A stretch of DNA of 29,703 bases from Bacilli bacterium (lineage in GTDB: Bacteria > Bacillota_I > Bacilli_A > RF39 > UBA660). Shown one piece after another: positions 1-8,804 of the stretch. Position numbers and translations under genes: made by a program. Location of the stretch: contig CAAGPL010000068.1 of the NCBI GenBank assembly GCA_900771805.1, positions 1 through 29,703 on the forward strand, given 5' to 3'. The notes under the pieces were generated by a model. It was not told the origin of the DNA. It saw only the letters and a program-made list of their open reading frames with translations, and ran no database searches. Numbering within the stretch: the first letter of the stretch is position 1; each line of letters begins with the position of its first letter.

Positions 1-3
1 AAA

Positions 4-79
4 TGGTGGCTCCGGGCAGGATCGAACTGCCGACACCAGGATTTTCAGTCCTGTGCTCTACCGACTGAGCTACAGAGCC
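4..79 (-). tRNA. tRNA-Phe (GAA)
   Basis: Read on the minus strand this is a full cloverleaf. The acceptor GGCTCTG pairs with CGGAGCC, the anticodon loop is CTGAAAA (anticodon GAA), the T-loop is TTCGATC, and the 3' CCA is encoded. It lies 26 nt downstream of tRNA-Asp and is probably cotranscribed with it. Confidence 0.97.
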
Positions 80-105
80 AAACATATACTTTTTTATAAA
101 AAAAA

Positions 106-181
106 TGGCGGTTCCGACGAGATTTGAACCCGCGATCTTCTGCGTGACAGGCAGACGTGTTAACCCCTACACCACGGAACC
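106..181 (-). tRNA. tRNA-Asp (GTC)
   Basis: Minus-strand cloverleaf with acceptor GGTTCCG/CGGAACC, anticodon loop CTGTCAC (anticodon GTC), T-loop TTCAAAT and an encoded CCA. It is the first gene of an Asp-Phe pair behind a good promoter. Confidence 0.97.
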
Positions 182-210
182 GTTTTACCTTATTAACTCA
201 AGGCTCTTTA

Positions 211-240
211 AGTATACTAAAAATTTGATATTATTGTCAA
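211..240 (-). promoter_or_regulatory. Promoter of the tRNA-Asp/tRNA-Phe pair
   Basis: On the minus strand, TTGACA (235-240) and TATACT (211-216) are separated by 18 nt, about 30 nt upstream of the tRNA-Asp 5' end. This is a near-consensus vegetative promoter. Confidence 0.75.
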
Positions 241-271
241 GTACATTATTAATATTTTTAATTTTTTTCAA

Positions 272-1096
272 TTATTTAGTTAATTTATATGATAAAACAA
301 AGCAAAAAAACATCATTGTAACAGCTGTTATAAAATCTAAATTAAAACTAAACTTAGGAATTAGTGCTGGAATAGAGCCTATTACAAAACCAATTATTAT
401 ACTATAAGTTAAACCAAATTTTTTATCAAGCAAATATTTCATAAGTTTAAGAAGAACTATAACGCCAAATATTAATCCTAATATAAATGGAAGGATTTTA
501 TCAAAGGATGTAACTACAGCACTAATAGGATTTGCCATTATAGATAGTACAAATTCATACATTCCAATTAAGATTAATAAAAAGGACCCACTTATACCTG
601 GTATAACCTTTCCCACCGAATAAATAAAACCTGATAAGAAAAGAAGAAAAAAATTAAGTATTTTAGAATTATTATTAATATTTATAGTAAGGTTAATTAG
701 GTTTTCAGATAAATACCAAAGAACTAACGAGAATAAAAGAGTTATTAAAAACATTTTTACATTTATCTTTTCTGTTTTCTTTTTCTTTATTTCATTAATT
801 AAAAATGGAATACCACCTAGTATTAATCCTATGAATGAAAATTTTGTTATTATTTCATGTTTTTCGTATAAAAACATCATTACATTACTAAACCATATAG
901 CACCAGTTAATATTCCACTTCCTAAAATAAATAAATAAATTATATTTTTCTTGAAATTCTTAAAAAGATTAGTTAGGGCTGTTATTGATTTATCGTAAAC
1001 ACCAAATATAACTGCAATAACAGAACCGCTAACACCTGGAATAATCATTGCAGTACCAATTAGTATTCCTATTAAAAAAAGATAAATAAAAGACAT
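272..1096 (-). CDS. DUF368 membrane protein, PopT-like polyprenyl-phosphate transporter
   Basis: About 274 aa and strongly hydrophobic, with many membrane segments. It has the two internally related signatures of the DUF368 family: IIPGVSGSVIAVIFGVYD near the N-terminus and VIPGISGSFLLILIGMYE in the second half. Members of the family have been linked to recycling undecaprenyl phosphate, the lipid carrier of cell-wall synthesis, across the membrane; that role here is by family only. The reading frame can begin 9 codons earlier, at 1123, but the ATG at 1096 has AGGTGA directly upstream, so I prefer it. It follows the YerB-like gene on the same strand with a 37-nt gap and is probably cotranscribed. 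Confidence 0.85.
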   Translation of the reverse strand: MSFIYLFLIGILIGTAMIIPGVSGSVIAVIFGVYDKSITALTNLFKNFKKNIIYLFILGSGILTGAIWFSNVMMFLYEKHEIITKFSFIGLILGGIPFLINEIKKKKTEKINVKMFLITLLFSLVLWYLSENLINLTININNNSKILNFFLLFLSGFIYSVGKVIPGISGSFLLILIGMYEFVLSIMANPISAVVTSFDKILPFILGLIFGVIVLLKLMKYLLDKKFGLTYSIIIGFVIGSIPALIPKFSFNLDFITAVTMMFFCFVLSYKLTK

Positions 1097-1133
1097 ATAA
1101 TCACCTAAGTAATTATATGTCATATAATAATAT

Positions 1134-2198
1134 CTATTCTATCGTTAAAGTTTGATTAGCTGGTTCTATTTGGATGAATGTATTACCATCATTTACCACT
1201 AATTCTTTTCCGGTTGCTTTAACTTTGTAAACTGTTTTACTAGATCTTGACTGTTTAGACCAAGTAATTGGAATAGCATATCCTTCTGAAATATAGTATC
1301 CATCACCTGTTCCAATGTTATTTAAATCTTGTCTTCCACCTGCATATCCATCATTTAGTGTGTAATTATGAACCTTATAAGTTATGATGTTTTTAGCTGT
1401 GTACTGCGCACCTGTTACATAGTCTTTATGTTCTAATCCATTTTGATATCTCTTATATACCTTGCTTTCAGAATCATATGAATAACTTGTTACGTGAGAT
1501 GAGGAATACGGAATTCTAACCACACTTGCCGGAACAGCACCTTCATAGTTTGCAAGATCAAGTGATTTTGCTTGATATGTTAGAAGCAATTTTTGATTGG
1601 ATGTTAATCTGTATCCTCTTTTTTGTGCTGCTTCTTTTATTTTTGCTATGCTTGTATATGCTCTGTGCTCTTTTGATATTCTTCTTAAACTATTATCCCA
1701 TGTAAATGCACTTGAATTATTTGCGTTTACCGCTGGAATATTTAAAGTTTTAATATCACTTTCTGCTCTAGGACTCCAACCTATGTGTGCATATATTGCA
1801 TCATTTTCTAATGCATAATCTAAGTAATAGTGTCTTGATGATCTAACTGATGCGATTCTTTCTGTATTCTTATCTTTAAATACAGCCATCATTCTAGTTA
1901 TTCCGCCTTCTACTATCATTTCATATGTTATGTATGCATCTTGTATGCCTGCTTGGTATCCCCAAACTGCTTTGTTATTGTTAATCATTACTGCAATTGG
2001 TCTTTCGGTAGAACTTAAATCAACTACTTTTATTTGTTCTTCTTCTTTTGTAATTTTCTTCTTTTTTGGAATTTTCTTTTCTATTTCTTTATCATTTGTT
2101 AGTAAAAAGCAGACTAAAACACCTATTATAAGTAATAAAATTACAACTAATATTATTTTTGCTTTTTTACTCATTTTTTTCTTTTTTCTTTGTTTCAT
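1134..2198 (-). CDS. YerB-like DUF3048 domain protein, membrane-anchored
   Basis: 354 aa. A very basic N-terminus (KQRKKKKMSKKAK) leads into one membrane segment at about residues 15-33. A Lys/Glu-rich linker follows, then an extracellular domain that starts near RPIAVMINNNKAVWGYQAG and contains ITRMMAVFKD, SVRSSRHYYLDYA and, near the C-terminus, GTGDGYYISEGYAIPITW. These are hallmarks of the DUF3048/YerB family of Gram-positive surface proteins, whose biochemical role is not established. There is no lipobox cysteine, so it is a signal-anchor protein and not a lipoprotein. An AGGAG box lies 7 nt before the ATG. It precedes the DUF368 transporter, which suggests a shared envelope role (inference). 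Confidence 0.85.
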   Translation of the reverse strand: MKQRKKKKMSKKAKIILVVILLLIIGVLVCFLLTNDKEIEKKIPKKKKITKEEEQIKVVDLSSTERPIAVMINNNKAVWGYQAGIQDAYITYEMIVEGGITRMMAVFKDKNTERIASVRSSRHYYLDYALENDAIYAHIGWSPRAESDIKTLNIPAVNANNSSAFTWDNSLRRISKEHRAYTSIAKIKEAAQKRGYRLTSNQKLLLTYQAKSLDLANYEGAVPASVVRIPYSSSHVTSYSYDSESKVYKRYQNGLEHKDYVTGAQYTAKNIITYKVHNYTLNDGYAGGRQDLNNIGTGDGYYISEGYAIPITWSKQSRSSKTVYKVKATGKELVVNDGNTFIQIEPANQTLTIE

Positions 2199-2254
2199 AT
2201 TACTTCTCCTATTCTTTATAATTTTATTATACTATTATTTAAATTATTAAACAA

Positions 2255-2294
2255 GAAAAAAGATAATCCAATAATTTATTTTAGATTATCTTTT
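2255..2294 (-). terminator. Terminator of the HI0933-family gene
   Basis: An 11-bp perfect stem (AAAAGATAATC / GATTATCTTTT) is followed on the minus strand by a T-run. The upstream arm overlaps the last codons of the flavoprotein gene, so the stop codon lies in the loop. Confidence 0.75.
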
Positions 2295-3484
2295 AGTATA
2301 CCTTCTGCTACTATTAAAGCGCTTGTAAAAGCCCAAGAAAGATTATAACCTCCACATATACCATCTACGTCTAACACTTCTCCAGAAGCATATAATCCGC
2401 TTATTTTTTTAGATTCTAAATGGTTAGTAAACTCACTTAATAAAGCACCTCCCAAGGTTACCTGAGATGTTTCAAAGTCTCCAGTTGCAGTTATATTAAA
2501 ATGCATGTTTTTTAATGTGTATGAAATGTTTTCTAATTCTGTTTTACTTATGTCACATATCGTTTTATTTGATAGTTTTAAGTTTTTTGTTATTACGTCT
2601 GCTACTTTTTTATTTAAAATACAGCTTATAGCATCAGATACGTTATAGCTATCAAATTCTTTTAAATAATTATTAATATATGATTCATCATAATCAGGAA
2701 CTAAGTCTACTACAACATCTACTTTCTTATTCTTTTCTAAGTATTTATTTACATATCTTGATAAATTAAATATACATATGCCTGATAATGAATCTTTTGT
2801 AAACTGTATTTGGCCTTTTTCTGTTAAAATGGTTTTATCATTAACGTTTAATTTAGCTACCACATCAGCGCGGACTCCTTGTAAATCTTTTATGTATTTA
2901 TAATTTGTTTTTAAATAAGTAAGAGATGGATATAACTTTGTTATAGTGTGACCGAATGATTTTAATATGTTATATCCCATGCCAGTAGAGCCTGTTTTTG
3001 GATAAGTTTTTCCGCCGGTTGCAATAACCACTTTTTTACCCCTTAGGTTATTGTTGATTACAAAACAGTCATTTTTATAAGCCACATCTTTTACATCATA
3101 GTTGTATATTACATTAACTTTTTCTTTTTCTAATGCTCTTTCAAATGACTTACAAACAGTTATTGCTTGATTAGAATATGGATATAACCTTGTTGATGTA
3201 TCTTCTTTTTTTGTTAGAATGCCAAAGTTTTTAAGGTAGCTTAAATAACCATTTTCTTTTAACTGACTGATAAAATTATTTAATGATGAAGAACTATTAT
3301 AATTATCTATCGTTATGTTTGTGTTACCTAAGTTGCATCTTCCATTACCAGTTATTAATAGTTTTTTGCCTAGTTTATCGTTCTTTTCTATTAAAGCTAC
3401 TTTTAAATTTGGATTTTTATATTTTAATGTAAGTGCTAAAAAACACCCCGATGCTCCTGCTCCTACTATAATTACGTCATACAT
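2276..3484 (-). CDS. HI0933-family FAD-dependent flavoprotein
   Basis: 402 aa, the normal family length. The N-terminal FAD/NAD dinucleotide fold is VGAGASG at residues 8-14. It is followed by KKLLITGNGRCNLGNTN, the GxGRCN signature of the HI0933 (YhiN/BaiN) family. GGKTYPKTGSTGMGY lies mid-protein, and the C-terminal FAD-contact motif is GEVLDVDGICGGYNLSWA. The family is widespread and mostly uncharacterised; one member, BaiN, is reported to act on dehydro bile acids. Substrate here is unknown. AGGTGA precedes the ATG. It has its own 3' terminator. The gene upstream on the same strand (res) belongs to the accessory segment, so this gene marks the left chromosomal flank. Confidence 0.9.
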   Translation of the reverse strand: MYDVIIVGAGASGCFLALTLKYKNPNLKVALIEKNDKLGKKLLITGNGRCNLGNTNITIDNYNSSSSLNNFISQLKENGYLSYLKNFGILTKKEDTSTRLYPYSNQAITVCKSFERALEKEKVNVIYNYDVKDVAYKNDCFVINNNLRGKKVVIATGGKTYPKTGSTGMGYNILKSFGHTITKLYPSLTYLKTNYKYIKDLQGVRADVVAKLNVNDKTILTEKGQIQFTKDSLSGICIFNLSRYVNKYLEKNKKVDVVVDLVPDYDESYINNYLKEFDSYNVSDAISCILNKKVADVITKNLKLSNKTICDISKTELENISYTLKNMHFNITATGDFETSQVTLGGALLSEFTNHLESKKISGLYASGEVLDVDGICGGYNLSWAFTSALIVAEGILKDNLK

Positions 3485-3513
3485 AAAAAATCACCTCATG
3501 TATTTAATATATC

Positions 3514-3536
3514 AAAAAAGACTAGCATTTGCTAGT
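3514..3536 (-). terminator. Small Rho-independent terminator left of the accessory segment
   Basis: Read on the minus strand: ACTAGC-AAAT-GCTAGT followed by CTTTTTT. It would stop leftward transcripts before the HI0933-family gene, such as those from the mod/res operon or from whatever lay here before the insertion. Confidence 0.65.
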
Positions 3537-3559
3537 GTTTATGAATTTTTGGAGGAGAA

Positions 3560-3631
3560 ATGCTCTCTTCAGTTAGAAGAAACCAAATTGTGTTAAACCC
3601 TTTAAATACGGGCCTTTTTATATTGGCATAA
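3560..3631 (+). other. Possible 23-codon small ORF with a strong ribosome binding site
   Basis: GGAGGAG sits 2 nt before ATG at 3560 and opens a 23-codon frame (begins MLSSVRRNQ, ends GLFILA) that stops at 3631. It lies in the otherwise empty stretch between the flavoprotein gene and res. It may be a real small protein, a leader, or the broken end of a gene cut by insertion. The only support is the start signal. Confidence 0.25.
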
Positions 3632-3636
3632 ACCGT

Positions 3637-3680
3637 CATTTACCGTGGTTTTTTACTATTTTTGTACCTAAATTGCACCT
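3637..3680. other. Candidate left-end recombinase arm sites
   Basis: gtcatttaccgt (3637-3648) resembles gtcatttactgt in the repeat block upstream of the integrase. gtacc and gcacc recur with an 11-bp period at 3664-3679, mirrored by a similar pair at 11707-11722. I interpret these as integrase-binding arm sites near the left end of the inserted segment. No exact att core was found. Confidence 0.3.
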
Positions 3681-3730
3681 AAAAAAAACATTAGTACTTT
3701 ATACCAATGTCCTCTTTTTTATTATATTTA

Positions 3731-6238
3731 TTACATAACTTCTATTGCAGCATCTAATTGGCTAATGAACCCATCAATATCTTCTATATTGTCTGAATTA
3801 AATGAATTAAAGAAAACCTCATAACTTTTTGGTGTTATCATAGTAAATTTATATCTTAAATCTTTTTTGTCCCTTTTTAGTTTTTGGTTTATAAATTTAA
3901 AATGTTCATATGCAGCTTTATACTTTGCAATGTTTTCAATTTCTGGATTTAATATTTGTTCATCGCCTTTTATTTCAACCACAATTATTCTATTTTTGTA
4001 TTTAATGAAAAAATCTGGATTAAATATACCTCTCTGAGTATGCTCTCCTTTTTTCCATGAATAATCTATTCCATAAAAACCAACAGAATTAGATTTAATC
4101 CATCCTTTAATCTCATTATTATGAGTTTCAGTTAATTTTTTTAAGAACTCTTTTTCCGGATCACTATCAGCTATAACAAATGATTGTGGAGTTTTTAAAT
4201 CATACTTATTTCTTATTTCATATTGTCTGTATGCATTTGTTGTATCTTTTACTTCACTAAAAAATTCTTTTTCTTCAATTGTTAAATACTTATCTGTATC
4301 TGAAGTCCAAAAAATCACTTTTTCTTTTTTTAATGAACTTGCACTAACAGTATCCCTTCTTAATTTTTTTGTAGATATCTCTTCATATACATCAGGTATA
4401 TTATTATAATCAACAAAAGCATTTCCTTGTCTAAATATTACTCCCATAGCAGATAAAAATTTCTGTTTTAAGTTTTCTGTTATCTTTGTATTATTGGATT
4501 TTTCCAGAGATTTTTTAATCATCTTTTCTAATTTTTCTATTGGCCATTCTTTTTGATATTTTTCGCATAATCCTTCGTTGTTATCATCTGGAACATCTTC
4601 AAATCGATACCACATAATTTTAGCCATATCCTCAATATTATATGTATCATGATTAATAATAGCCGACCACTCTCTAGCATTATTGTTTGAAATATCAATG
4701 AAATTAGCACTAACAGTTTCAAATTCACTATCTGTTGGTAAAACAATGTATCCTCGTTCAAATAATTTATATGTTCCCTCTTTTTTTGCTTTAGAAACTT
4801 TCTTTTCTGCTTTATAAGAAACATTCAATAATTCAAAATTATAGTCAGAATTTTCAACAATAGTATTTGATAATTTCTTTTCTATTTCTAAAACCTCGTC
4901 TACTAATTTTTTTACACTTAGAGCCCAATTAGTATGATTAAATATTATAACTTTAGGATCCCCTAAATCTTGATAATTCCAATTTGATGGTACTCTTAAT
5001 CCTCTTCCCATAACTTGTGATATCAATAATTTTGAATTAAAAGCTCTTTCCTCATGAGGAACTATTTGAAATACTCTTTTTACATCCCAACCTTCTGTCA
5101 ACATTGAAACAGAGAAAATCCATTCAACTTTGCTGTTATCTTTATCTACAGATTTCAATCTTAATCTATCTCCAGCCGCATCTGACTTTGAATGAATTAC
5201 TAAGACCTTTTCATTTACTTCATCACGAGAAATATTATAATTTTTTTCTAAAAAGCACTTAAAATCTTCAGCTATTCTTTTGCATGACGTAACATCTGCT
5301 GTTACAACTAATGTTAATGGTAAAATCTTTAATTTGTTTTTTATATCTTCATGTGACTTTAATATTACTTTCCACTTATCTTCATTTCTTGTTGGTATAT
5401 TTCCATCAGTTACATATTCAACCATTTTTACTCTTCTATCTTCAATAGCTTTTTTTAAGGAATAACGATAAATAACATTAGTAAAGTAAGAATTATCTTT
5501 GTAATAACAAGTTCCTGATAATCCAACAATATATTTAAACCCAATATTTTCAATAAATGACTTCCAATTATTTTCTTCAGAATAGTAAACATGATGTACT
5601 TCATCACATAATACTAAAGTTCTTTCTCCTTTATTTTGTAAACTATCGATTATTGAACTTCTAGTATTACTATATATTGCATCCCTATTTTCGATACATA
5701 TGCATCCATTAACAATGCTTTCTGAACCGTTAATTATTCTAGGTGGAATGCTATTCAATGCTATATTTAAACTATCAGTACATGCAAATGTTTTAAACTT
5801 AGATGTTAATTCATCTTCTATAGTTACACTCGGAGTAAGCACTAATACTTGATCAACAATTTTTTCTGATAACATGATAGCCGCAATTCCGTACATTACC
5901 CAACTCTTACCAGTCCCTGTGGCCAAATCAACAGACGAATTAAAAGAATTATTAAAACTAATCTTTGATTGATAGTTTTCAAATGTCGTATAAGCATTTC
6001 TTAATGATTCATTAGATTCATAGTTTTTTTGCGCTAAATCTTTTATATCAGAATACTCTCCACCACACATAAACCTTAAGGCTGTCAAAATTGCTTCTCG
6101 TTGATAATCTCTACTACCGACAAGTTCATCAATAAAACTATAATATTTTGATTCATCCCAAACTTCTGAATTAACATCTTTACTAACATTCAAGACTAAA
6201 TCATTTTCTTTTACTCTAAATACTGTATTATTATTCAT
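3731..6238 (-). CDS. Type III restriction enzyme, Res subunit (helicase-nuclease)
   Basis: 835 aa from the chosen ATG. It is the ATP-dependent translocase/nuclease of a type III R-M system. The superfamily 2 helicase motifs are in order: Walker A DLATGTGKSW at about 108-117, the DExH box LCDEVHHV at about 210, SGTCYYKD (motif III position), SVSMLTEGWDV (motif V) and QVMGRGLRVP (motif VI). Near the C-terminus (about 735-755) PDFFIKYKNRIIVVEIKGD is a PD-(D/E)xK nuclease core. The frame opens at a TTG at 6244, but the ATG at 6238 has AAGGTGAT 6 nt upstream. This ATG overlaps the mod stop codon (ATGAATAA), so the two subunits are translationally coupled. All key motifs are intact. Confidence 0.92.
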   Translation of the reverse strand: MNNNTVFRVKENDLVLNVSKDVNSEVWDESKYYSFIDELVGSRDYQREAILTALRFMCGGEYSDIKDLAQKNYESNESLRNAYTTFENYQSKISFNNSFNSSVDLATGTGKSWVMYGIAAIMLSEKIVDQVLVLTPSVTIEDELTSKFKTFACTDSLNIALNSIPPRIINGSESIVNGCICIENRDAIYSNTRSSIIDSLQNKGERTLVLCDEVHHVYYSEENNWKSFIENIGFKYIVGLSGTCYYKDNSYFTNVIYRYSLKKAIEDRRVKMVEYVTDGNIPTRNEDKWKVILKSHEDIKNKLKILPLTLVVTADVTSCKRIAEDFKCFLEKNYNISRDEVNEKVLVIHSKSDAAGDRLRLKSVDKDNSKVEWIFSVSMLTEGWDVKRVFQIVPHEERAFNSKLLISQVMGRGLRVPSNWNYQDLGDPKVIIFNHTNWALSVKKLVDEVLEIEKKLSNTIVENSDYNFELLNVSYKAEKKVSKAKKEGTYKLFERGYIVLPTDSEFETVSANFIDISNNNAREWSAIINHDTYNIEDMAKIMWYRFEDVPDDNNEGLCEKYQKEWPIEKLEKMIKKSLEKSNNTKITENLKQKFLSAMGVIFRQGNAFVDYNNIPDVYEEISTKKLRRDTVSASSLKKEKVIFWTSDTDKYLTIEEKEFFSEVKDTTNAYRQYEIRNKYDLKTPQSFVIADSDPEKEFLKKLTETHNNEIKGWIKSNSVGFYGIDYSWKKGEHTQRGIFNPDFFIKYKNRIIVVEIKGDEQILNPEIENIAKYKAAYEHFKFINQKLKRDKKDLRYKFTMITPKSYEVFFNSFNSDNIEDIDGFISQLDAAIEVM

Positions 6239-8015
6239 TAACAATCACCTTCTTTTCATTTCCAGAATCATCAACGAATATTAACATAGCTTGTTTTTTT
6301 ATCTTAGAACTATCAAATTTTGCTTTTTCTTCTTTAAAATCACTTTCAAATAATACCTCATCTAAATCAAAAGTCTTTCCATCATAATTATAATCGATTA
6401 ATACCATTGATATTGTAGATGATTCTTCACCTTTAATGCGACTATTACTTTTAAAATTCTTAATTATCAGATGATTATCAGTTATTTCAAATTCCACTGT
6501 TGGAGGTTGAATAAAATCAAATCCCACTGATTCTACTGCCTCATTAACACTTAATGCATTCTTTGGTTGTAGTGGAGCGGTAAATTCTTCTGTATATTTT
6601 GCTAACATTGAATATGGTATTCTTAAAATAGTGAAAATAATATTATTAATTTCTATTTCATCTTCAGCAAAAGTAAACTGACCTTTAGGTGCAATAATAA
6701 CTATATTTTTACCAGCTGATTCACCAACTCTAGAACTAATTGATTGCAATGTTTCAATCGAAATTTTAGCATTAATTTTTTTCAATTCATGGGGCGAGTA
6801 CACTTTAACCAATGAACCATATCTATTACCATCAAATTCAAAATTTTTAATTTTTGTTGACGCAATATTGCAACACCATAGTTGCATTGCAAATATCTTC
6901 CAGTTTTCTTCATCAAAAGCATTAAGTTTGCTTTCATCATATAATCCTGCAGAGTATAACGTAAATGGTGAAATTTTATCTTGTCCTAAAGATAGCAACC
7001 TTTTTTGTATAGTATATATCGACAATTTACCAACATCTACTGCAATCCATTTTCTATTTAATTTTTCAGATACTATTGCAGTTGTTCCGGATCCTGCAAA
7101 ACAATCTAAAACAATATCTCCTTCATTAGAAGAAGCATTTATTATTCTTTTAAGTAAAGCTTCTGGCTTTTGAGTTGGATATCCAGTTTTATAATCTCTT
7201 GCTCCCAAAAATCCAGCAAAATTTTTTATATCACACCAAACATCTTTTATAGGTTTTTTAGAAATATCTCCGGAAGGTTGCTTAACATTATCAAATTCCT
7301 TATTAAATACAAAATCGGTTTTTGATTTTGTATAGTATAAAATGGTAGCTTGCGAATAAATCCAATTATTTGATAACCATTTATTACCTGCAACATAAGG
7401 AATAGATGTATCCCAAGTTATTGAACTTCTGAAGTTATTTTCTCCAAAAATTTCATCCATCAAAACTTTAACATATGCTACCTTTTTATTATCTAAATGA
7501 ACATAAATAGACCCATTATCGGACAATAATTCTCTTAAAAGTACAATTCTTTTTCTTAACCATTCAAGAAAGTCAGCACCAGCTAATTTATCAGAATATG
7601 CTTTTTGGCTTTCTCCAGATGCCTTAAAATCTCTTCTTGTAGAAAATGGAGGGTCAATATAAATCAATTTTACTCCATAAGTCCCATCAGAATTAATTAA
7701 TAAACCCTTTTTTTTCATTTCTATTAGTGTTTTCAATGTTTGTAAATTATCACCAAATATTAGTTTATTTGTCCACTTTTCATCATCTATTTTTGAACTT
7801 GTTGGAAATTTTTTTTCTTCTTGCAAAGGAACTGCAATAACCTTAGTTAATATCTGCTCATAACTTTCTTTTCCACCATATACAAGTTCACATTCTTTTC
7901 TACCAGATGGAAACATAATTTTTTGAAAATCTATAGGGATTTCTTGACCCATTTCAACGTATTTCTTTGATTCTTCTAAAACACGTGCCAATATATTTAA
8001 TCTATCATTATCCAT
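6231..8015 (-). CDS. Type III-like DNA methyltransferase, Mod subunit
   Basis: 594 aa. It methylates the recognition sequence, and with Res forms the restriction complex. The motif order is that of a beta-class amino-methyltransferase: catalytic motif IV DPPF at 121-124, then TQKPE at 281-285 and the SAM-binding motif I DCFAGSGTT at 304-312. HLDNKK at 173-178 and FGENNFRSSI at 190-199 are also typical of Mod proteins. The stretch between the catalytic and SAM motifs that usually holds target recognition is short here (about 80 residues), while about 280 residues follow motif I, so specificity may partly lie in the C-terminal half (inference). GAGGG lies before the ATG. mod is first in the mod-res operon. 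I saw no simple-sequence repeat that would make it phase-variable. Confidence 0.9.
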   Translation of the reverse strand: MDNDRLNILARVLEESKKYVEMGQEIPIDFQKIMFPSGRKECELVYGGKESYEQILTKVIAVPLQEEKKFPTSSKIDDEKWTNKLIFGDNLQTLKTLIEMKKKGLLINSDGTYGVKLIYIDPPFSTRRDFKASGESQKAYSDKLAGADFLEWLRKRIVLLRELLSDNGSIYVHLDNKKVAYVKVLMDEIFGENNFRSSITWDTSIPYVAGNKWLSNNWIYSQATILYYTKSKTDFVFNKEFDNVKQPSGDISKKPIKDVWCDIKNFAGFLGARDYKTGYPTQKPEALLKRIINASSNEGDIVLDCFAGSGTTAIVSEKLNRKWIAVDVGKLSIYTIQKRLLSLGQDKISPFTLYSAGLYDESKLNAFDEENWKIFAMQLWCCNIASTKIKNFEFDGNRYGSLVKVYSPHELKKINAKISIETLQSISSRVGESAGKNIVIIAPKGQFTFAEDEIEINNIIFTILRIPYSMLAKYTEEFTAPLQPKNALSVNEAVESVGFDFIQPPTVEFEITDNHLIIKNFKSNSRIKGEESSTISMVLIDYNYDGKTFDLDEVLFESDFKEEKAKFDSSKIKKQAMLIFVDDSGNEKKVIVNE

Positions 8016-8059
8016 ATTACTACCCTCATTCCATTATTTACCTAAATCATCACAAAATT

Positions 8060-8068
8060 ATTATATCA
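8060..8068 (-). promoter_or_regulatory. Extended -10 element of the mod/res operon
   Basis: On the minus strand TGATATAAT lies about 45 nt upstream of the mod ATG. No convincing -35 is seen, so the extended TG element is the main support. Confidence 0.5.
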
Positions 8069-8186
8069 TATTTTTAAACAAAATTTGATTTTTTGGCCTT
8101 AATTCATTACAAAAATTAATTAATTCATCAACATTATTGACTAATTTTTTATTTTAAGCGATTAATACAACAGTTTGGAGATATTT

Positions 8187-8510
8187 ATGTTTAGAAAAAC
8201 TGTCAATGGTGATATTACTGATGAAGATTTTAAAAAGATTCTTGTCCCATTTAATGATAATTATGATGATTTTTTAGAAAATTATATTATACCAGAAGTA
8301 ATAGCTTTTTACATTGCTAATTCATTTTATCGTGATGTTATGTGGAAAGGTAGTTTTAAGCAACATTATAATTCTGCTGCTAATGTAATTAACTACTTTG
8401 ATGAAGATTATGAAAAAGTTAAAGCCGATGTTATCAATTTATTAAAAGTAAAATATGCATTAGAAATAATTAGTGAAGATCCACTCATTCTTAAAACAAC
8501 GAAGTATTAG
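8187..8510 (+). CDS. Small hypothetical protein divergent from mod/res
   Basis: 107 aa from the ATG at 8187, which has GGAG 6 nt upstream; the open frame extends 4 codons further to a TTG. The protein is acidic and mainly helical in appearance. It contains DITDEDFKKILVPFNDNYDD near the start and two aromatic-rich stretches. I recognise no domain and no helix-turn-helix. It is one of the few plus-strand genes, diverges from mod across about 170 bp, and is followed by a 14-bp inverted repeat. A role linked to the R-M system is possible from position only. Confidence 0.6.
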   Translation: MFRKTVNGDITDEDFKKILVPFNDNYDDFLENYIIPEVIAFYIANSFYRDVMWKGSFKQHYNSAANVINYFDEDYEKVKADVINLLKVKYALEIISEDPLILKTTKY

Positions 8511-8804
8511 CGATTGCTAGTATTTTTTATTGTAGTAGTAATAGTACAATAAAAAATATATTTTATTCTTTTTCTTATTCTTATCCTTATCCTAGGAGGT
8601 GAATCATTTCATTTGGTTTTAATTTGATTTGAAAATGATTTTATCTTGATTTGAATTTGATTATATTTTGATATAAAAAACATTCATAGATCATTTAGCA
8701 ATTATTTTCCAAAAAACTCACGGAAAATTTATAATTGTGTGAAAGTAGGTGGCTGGTCGGTCTTGAAATTAATCTTATAATTCTATCTTTCCATCAGGGG
8801 GTAT
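8511..8804. other. Non-coding stretch inside the accessory segment
   Basis: No gene is supported here. It holds the inverted repeat at 8521-8558 and a pyrimidine-rich run of ttcttatc-like units. These are followed by an orphan perfect ribosome binding site, aggaggtga at about 8594-8602, with no start codon at useful distance. Five or so TTGATTT-like units follow at about 8617-8672. Last comes an unusually G-rich block (gtaggtggctggtcggtc, about 8745-8762) for this AT-rich DNA. The orphan Shine-Dalgarno suggests that a gene has been lost. Confidence 0.4.
8521..8558. terminator. 14-bp inverted repeat after the small divergent gene
   Basis: A perfect 14-bp AT-rich stem (left arm TATTTTTTATTGTA) with a 10-nt loop begins 11 nt after the stop codon at 8510. 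Its arms are T-rich then A-rich, so it could act as a weak bidirectional terminator. Confidence 0.45.

Noticed and set aside
105..407. Plus-strand open frame over tRNA-Asp and the end of the DUF368 gene
   Set aside because: It is antisense to a clear tRNA and a clear gene and has no ribosome binding site.
1097..1123. Longer N-terminus for the DUF368 protein
   Set aside because: The clear AGGTGA box fits the ATG at 1096, and the extra nine residues precede the family's normal start.
4537..4824. Minus-strand frame of 95 codons inside res
   Set aside because: It is a shifted frame within an intact gene with full helicase and nuclease motifs.
8745..8804. oriT or relaxase target of a mobilisable element
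   Set aside because: No relaxase or coupling-protein gene is present, and the G-rich block matches no nic-site family I know well enough to name.
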